Source: Fimbriimonadia bacterium
Lineage (GTDB): Bacteria > Armatimonadota > Fimbriimonadia > Fimbriimonadales > Fimbriimonadaceae
NCBI GenBank assembly: GCA_030430755.1
Contig: JAUIKO010000001.1
Location: 248,001-312,000 of the forward strand
Direction: 5' to 3'
DNA length: 64,000 nucleotides
Under the pieces are notes generated by a model. The model was not told where the DNA came from, did not search any database, and saw nothing but the letters and a program-made list of their open reading frames with translations. The position numbers and the translations under genes were made by a program. Shown here in pieces: positions 61,201-64,000 of the stretch. Every line of letters starts with the position of its first letter. The first letter of the stretch is position 1.

Positions 61201-61334
61201 GAAAAACTGAAATCTTGGGAAGGAAATGAAGTTCTAGGAGTTAAAACGGATGCAATAAGCAGAGTGAAGACAAAAATCCTGTACTCTAGTATTTTTTTGC
61301 TATAGAAGTATTCCTTTATTATAGGCCATAACAC
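58227..61334 (-). CDS. Large exported DUF6119/TIGR04141-like plus OTU protease fusion
   Basis: 1035 residues. An N-terminal hydrophobic signal (FVFTLLIASVLTPRTSF, about 21-37) is followed by a long region (about 85-570) that, from memory, follows the DUF6119/TIGR04141 layout: N-W-G-L-S-I-T-A-S (208-216), I-T-G-G-D-S-I-Q-F (283-291), and F-E-F-A-D-V-A ... L-I-H-V-K (527-546), whose D...(H-V-K) spacing looks nuclease-like. A Ser/Asp-rich linker (about 760-800) leads to an OTU domain with D-G-D-C-F-F-H-A (Cys825), Y-I-P-T-R-A-D-M-I-C-P-A and N-N-H-Y-T-R-L (His1006). An acidic D/E run lies at 299-308. First gene of the OTU operon. The combination is new to me. Confidence 0.85.
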   Translation of the reverse strand: MLWPIIKEYFYSKKILEYRIFVFTLLIASVLTPRTSFPSQDFSFSEIHRSVNSPESYSLGYFNTNHIPDIVKEDYQKEKIKSKLFNEIKLYLNHHLIEKLEEPTTNNGNKLEFTGEDNGKKYELTVLKENIIDIKKDYYIVQYKTKQSGSATENFFNTLLSSNKKAKPMSFTAGLIIFPQSKNNKEAFIYLFSRWTTLYNPYAQVKNWGLSITASEDISFQQGIKSTIKSSYLDPNPTTSTEKKDKFTDFKQFRNEIGSEKLRKLIVLPKYQKDTIRGDKNTITGGDSIQFSIKQTIKEEDDDDEEDDITTHHRTVGSLYKMASYFHDIYSSNKIHKEILPFIEQPITDKDTISELNDVLNIKLEKNLSLFAPSKEIYTYFGSKNIYFPITQNNDNKNFQLAIKDKNFNSMLKAKKNQSGTVKKIHLARFVDSIPFEYDSNFYYLNSGEWYQVNPSRLEKMKQHIRRNKSHSEDIVKKYPVYQKDKFKKEADYNLAIVESINTDKPSHTIAVLLDCVNFVWEGNDKFEFADVAIYNNQQWELIHVKLAKANQFDHHLEQVRRCAEFLNSELSKLPKKEYVINAIYNRIHKDIHKKNKIKKDTDKCHDCKIPPKITNKRKRNLKDISENLRSYELTMLKDERISENTKEAYRLITENLLQDGIFHKTNRKRTTIVLAIIDDRKENTPLIKMNQLWNLYDTKIKVENRGFNFRIDVIHEKIKSDQKGNIIFDAFGEVTSDPIPTTSMYAPTQDNATLTSSDTSSNSSEDNDLYSDGEEQTHQTLDELIKNVKQVKKNCDLDLSTVTKIPDEQGNVFYTIPTAGDGDCFFHAIFTQQNSDLERMKDISIEKRNNLIHTILQNKEHLKSMKHLLLEECRGICSASEVSSKFLDFYKEKMNWVKWSPHRKQATHRLYNSFKENKDIDTLLKLIPDNDVKSYTEHLRVNTGNESYIPTRADMICPAQIVCSLDELNINIYTYNQSKEQLDLYKIIQSGEEKSIIHILLHNNHYTRLYDINNKNEYLVIKQIFDNQESLSIK

Positions 61335-61419
61335 ATTATTATAATACTACAACTATTACAAAAAAATCATTATTTGTGGTTTGGGTATACTTTTGTTTTA
61401 AACATGAAAGCTGAAAGTT

Positions 61420-62376
61420 TTAACCGATAACATAATGTTTTTTGCCAGTTTTATCATAAGTTTGGATCATATCATAAATCATTTCTGAAACTGCTTCTTG
61501 TGCTTGTTGAGTGCTGGCACCTATATGGTGAGTGCAGTATACATTAGGGAGATGTTGGAGCTCTCCATGATACTCTCCTTCTGGTGTTTTCTCTTCCCCT
61601 TCGAAAACATCAAGAGCTGCAAATATACTCTTATTCTTTAAGGCATGGACAAGATCGGTCTGATTGATAATCTCTTTTCTGGAAGTATTGATGATATACG
61701 CATTCTCTTTCATATGTTCAAAAAATGTTTTATCTATCAATCCAATGGTATCTTTTCTGGATGAACAGTGGATACTGATAATATCGCATTCTGAAGCTAA
61801 GACAGATAGGTTCGATTGCAAGTCAATATTCTGACTTTTTAACTCCTGTTGGTTACAGTGCGATGAATATACAGATATTTTCATTCCTAGTGTTTGAGCT
61901 GTTGATGCAACGAGTTTACTGATATTTCCATATCCGATTAAACCTAACCGTTTTCCGTACAAGCCAAGCGCATTGCTAAATCTTTTTTTATTCCACTTCC
62001 CTTCTCGTAAAGATATAACATTATCTGGAATTTTTCTGTCAATAGAAATGATAAGACCAATAGTTAGCTCTGCAACAGCTCGACTATTTGTGCCTGGACA
62101 GTTGGATACTGAGATGTTGCTTTTTTTAGCTGCATCTATATTGATATTATCGGTACCTGCTCCAGCTCGAATAATCCATTTTAAGGATTTGGCTCCTTGG
62201 ATGGCCTCTTTAGTTACTTGGGTTGAACGGACAATAAGGATTTCGGTATTTGAATTTTGAAGTGCAAGTATCAGTTCTTCTTGAGTGAGAAGTGGTTGAT
62301 AATCAACTAGGTGAGAACTTTTGGTAAGGTTTTTAATAAGAAAGGGATCAGCTTTATCCGCTATAAGTATATTCAT
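61420..62376 (-). CDS. D-3-phosphoglycerate dehydrogenase-type 2-hydroxyacid dehydrogenase
   Basis: 318 residues, the short SerA form without the ACT regulatory domain. R-A-G-A-G-T-D-N-I and N-C-P-G-T-N-S-R-A-V-A-E-L are the substrate-side signatures. G-L-I-G-Y-G-N-I is the NAD loop, and the catalytic Arg (N-T-S-R-K-E), Glu (F-E-G-E-E) and His (T-H-H-I-G-A-S-T) are present. The G-T-N-S-R-A-V-A-E string favours 3-phosphoglycerate, first step of serine synthesis, but serC and serB are not nearby, so other 2-hydroxyacids remain possible. Confidence 0.88.
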   Translation of the reverse strand: MNILIADKADPFLIKNLTKSSHLVDYQPLLTQEELILALQNSNTEILIVRSTQVTKEAIQGAKSLKWIIRAGAGTDNINIDAAKKSNISVSNCPGTNSRAVAELTIGLIISIDRKIPDNVISLREGKWNKKRFSNALGLYGKRLGLIGYGNISKLVASTAQTLGMKISVYSSHCNQQELKSQNIDLQSNLSVLASECDIISIHCSSRKDTIGLIDKTFFEHMKENAYIINTSRKEIINQTDLVHALKNKSIFAALDVFEGEEKTPEGEYHGELQHLPNVYCTHHIGASTQQAQEAVSEMIYDMIQTYDKTGKKHYVIG

Positions 62377-62428
62377 ATAGCTATTTTACAAAAAATGGTT
62401 CGTTGAATGATAGGGGTGAATAGTTAAT

Positions 62429-62504
62429 TGGCGCGGACGAAGGGATTCGAACCCCCAACCCTCAGTTCCGAAGACTGATGCTCTATCCATTGAGCTACGT
62501 CCGC
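62429..62504 (-). tRNA. tRNA-Arg (TCG)
   Basis: Acceptor GCGGACG pairs with CGTCCGC; discriminator G; encoded CCA. Anticodon stem TCAGT/ACTGA encloses CTTCGGA, anticodon TCG, reading CGA codons. T-arm GGGTTCGAATCCC is intact. 76 bases. Confidence 0.95.
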
Positions 62505-62568
62505 AATATCTATACTATTAATGTACCAGATCTGGTACAGGTTCGTAGATGAACTCTTATAAAAAACC

Positions 62569-63408
62569 TTAGTCTATAAATACGGAAGCATACTTCCCTT
62601 GACTAATTAGATTCTTCAACTTCTTTAGAGCTTCGTGTTCAATTTGACGGATTCTTTCTTTCGTTAGATTCAGTTTTCTTGCTGCTATGGTTCTGCTTGT
62701 TGTTGTTGGGTATTCGGAATATGATAGTTTTAATTTCATGACAACTTGTTCTTTGGGATTAAGATTTTTAATCATTTTATGAAGGCAGATTTTTTTTTCA
62801 GCATCTGATAATTTGATTTCAGCAAGATAACTATCTGGATCGGTAATGATGTCCTCGATTTTTAATTTGTCATTTTCACCTATTTCCTGATCAAAACTTA
62901 AGGGTTCCATTTGAGACTGAATAAGTTCGTTGAGTTTGAATGCACTAACATTGAGTCTTTTTGAAAGAGATTCTATGCTGAGGTCAGGATTACCTTGTAG
63001 TGTTTCATCTGATTTTAACTTTTCATAGCTACGTAAAATTTGTAAAGAGTGGGATGGGATACGGATAAGTCGAGATTTATTTTCGAGGGCTCGGTTAATC
63101 GCTTGTTTAATCCAATACGTAGCATACGTGGAAAACTTATAACCTTTATGGACATTAAATAAATTTAATGATCGAATAAGACCAATCACTCCTTCTTGGA
63201 TGAGATCCTCATAAGTTAACATCTGATTCTGTGATTTAGATGCAATGCTGGTAACAAGTCCCATATTACTCATGATGAGTTTGTTTTTAGCTAACTCGTC
63301 TCCTTGCTGAGCTTTTAGAATGAGATGATTCTCTTGTGATCTGGTGAGAAGTGGGTACTTATCACGAATTTGATCGATAAATAGTTTGCTATGCATGATA
63401 TCTTTCAC
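62569..63408 (-). CDS. Sigma-70-family RNA polymerase sigma factor (group 2/3 size)
   Basis: 279 residues, without region 1.1 or the long spacer of the main sigma factor. Region 1.2 is partly present (P-L-L-T-R-S-Q-E). Region 2 is strong: Y-E-D-L-I-Q-E-G-V-I-G-L-I-R-S-L and K-F-S-T-Y-A-T-Y-W-I-K-Q-A-I-N-R-A. Region 3 follows (I-R-I-P-S-H). Region 4 ends L-T-K-E-R-I-R-Q-I-E-H-E-A-L-K-K-L. The well-kept -10 recognition helix suggests ordinary TATAAT-type promoters. It may be the heat-shock/RpoH- or RpoS-like alternative factor, or a compact main factor. It cannot be decided without the rest of the genome. Confidence 0.9.
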   Translation of the reverse strand: MKDIMHSKLFIDQIRDKYPLLTRSQENHLILKAQQGDELAKNKLIMSNMGLVTSIASKSQNQMLTYEDLIQEGVIGLIRSLNLFNVHKGYKFSTYATYWIKQAINRALENKSRLIRIPSHSLQILRSYEKLKSDETLQGNPDLSIESLSKRLNVSAFKLNELIQSQMEPLSFDQEIGENDKLKIEDIITDPDSYLAEIKLSDAEKKICLHKMIKNLNPKEQVVMKLKLSYSEYPTTTSRTIAARKLNLTKERIRQIEHEALKKLKNLISQGKYASVFID

Positions 63409-63518
63409 AGGTTTGCTTTTATCAATGATTATTGGCAGCTAGATGAATTTCTATTAGTGAAAGATGTTGATTTGAATTGAGCAATATATAAACCATAGAT
63501 ATGATAGAATATATTGTT

Positions 63519-63552
63519 TATGGAGTTAAAGGCATGTTTTTTTAACTCCATA
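63519..63552 (-). terminator. Hairpin after ychF
   Basis: Perfect 12-bp stem TATGGAGTTAAA (63519-63530) / TTTAACTCCATA (63541-63552) with a 10-base loop, about 30 bases after the ychF stop. No strong T-tract on the - strand, so termination is probable rather than certain. Confidence 0.6.
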
Positions 63553-63582
63553 GATATTGATCGAAAATATAACTGAATGGTA

Positions 63583-64000
63583 TTAACTTTTACATCGAAT
63601 ATTAATGAGGTCTCCATCTTGCATCAGATACTCTTTGCCTTCTAGTGACATTTTATTCTCGCGCACCGCTTCATCCCAGGATAGAGAGTTTTCCCAATCT
63701 TTGTAATGGATGATTTCAGCACGGATGAACCCTTTTGCAATGTCTGTATGGATTGTACTTGCTGCCTTTAAAGCATTTGACCCTTTTCGTATTGGCCAAG
63801 CCCTTGTCTCTTTTTCTCCAGCTGTATAAAAGGTCATGAGTCCTAAATCGTCATAAATCACCTTTATGACTTTCTTTTTAGCTGGTTCTTGGATTCCTAA
63901 TGATTCAAGAAATTCTTTTTGATCTTCTGCATCTAAGTTTGATATCTCTTCTTCGATGCATGCACTTAGCGTAAAACTAGTAATACCTTGATCTGAAAGG
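63583..64000 (-). CDS. ychF: Redox-regulated ATPase YchF, C-terminal part
   Basis: Obg-family, ribosome-associated ATPase. The C-terminal 138 codons are present and the frame runs off the right edge without a break. The end of the nucleotide-binding domain (T-L-S-A-C-I-E-E-E-I, L-D-A-E-D) leads into the TGS domain with L-G-L-M-T-F-Y-T-A-G-E-K-E-T-R-A-W, I-H-T-D-I-A-K-G-F-I-R-A-E and E-G-K-E-Y-L-M-Q-D-G-D. A GTG at 63861 is internal and not the start. Followed by a hairpin. Confidence 0.95.
   Translation of the reverse strand, partial: LSDQGITSFTLSACIEEEISNLDAEDQKEFLESLGIQEPAKKKVIKVIYDDLGLMTFYTAGEKETRAWPIRKGSNALKAASTIHTDIAKGFIRAEIIHYKDWENSLSWDEAVRENKMSLEGKEYLMQDGDLINIRCKS

Overview
The window is AT-rich, densely coded bacterial DNA. 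It holds about 49 protein genes and five tRNA genes, all five with an encoded CCA end. Most are single-copy housekeeping genes of a Gram-negative-type bacterium that makes peptidoglycan: dnaA, uvrA, nth, recO, asnS, cysS, cca, rsmI, prmC, hflX, ychF, ndk, lpd, sucC and a murD-ftsW-murG-murC/ddl cluster. Between them lie many exported proteins with no recognisable relatives, two OTU (deubiquitinase-type) proteins and an exported Rpn-type nuclease. That mixture suggests a host-associated, probably intracellular, bacterium. The phylum is unsettled. The MurC-Ddl fusion and the murD-ftsW-murG-murC/ddl order recall Chlamydiae, but UvrA is a single-length protein here. From memory, the coiled-coil protein at 10.6 kb resembles proteins of Armatimonadota; I could not check this.

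Layout. 0-11 kb: a partial unknown gene, proline dehydrogenase, ndk, murQ, lpd, two ABC ATPases, a NarL/LuxR response regulator, gpmA, recO, a metallo-beta-lactamase-fold hydrolase, tRNA-Tyr and tRNA-Thr, and a coiled-coil protein. 11-23.7 kb: uvrA, dnaA, asnS, an MsbA-like exporter, a FecE-like ATPase, nth, a parvulin-like foldase and rsmI. 23.8-30.6 kb: five exported paralogous proteins in a row on the + strand. 30.7-36.8 kb: the peptidoglycan/division operon on the - strand. 36.9-38.8 kb: a small exported protein and an exported leucine-rich-repeat protein. 38.9-48.2 kb: prmC-hflX, a membrane-anchored TrxB, the exported Rpn nuclease, cysS, gmd and sucC. 48.2-50.7 kb: three more exported paralogs on the - strand. 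50.9-56.5 kb: a split isocitrate dehydrogenase, cca, DAHP synthase, a Nif3-like protein and a VTT-domain membrane protein. 56.5-61.3 kb: a small exported protein and an operon of two OTU proteins. 61.4-64 kb: a SerA-like dehydrogenase, tRNA-Arg, a primary-type sigma factor and the 3' end of ychF.

The main discovery candidate is the exported family at 23.8-30.6 and 48.2-50.7 kb: eight proteins carrying nine copies of one predicted helical domain. Its shared blocks are an E-I-x-F/Y block, a hydrophobic stretch ending in K-R and followed by L-Y, an E-Y-x-x-I-G-like block, and a closing N-I-x-x-L-L-x-L-S-x-D-E-I...Y-I block. Some members have Sec signals and two have lipoboxes. With the OTU, Rpn and LRR proteins they look like a lineage-specific set of host-interaction proteins. 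The second candidate is the 1035-residue protein at 58.2-61.3 kb, which appears to join a DUF6119/TIGR04141-like region to a C-terminal OTU protease with its catalytic residues intact. The third is a stand-alone isocitrate-dehydrogenase C-terminal domain encoded just upstream of the catalytic subunit.
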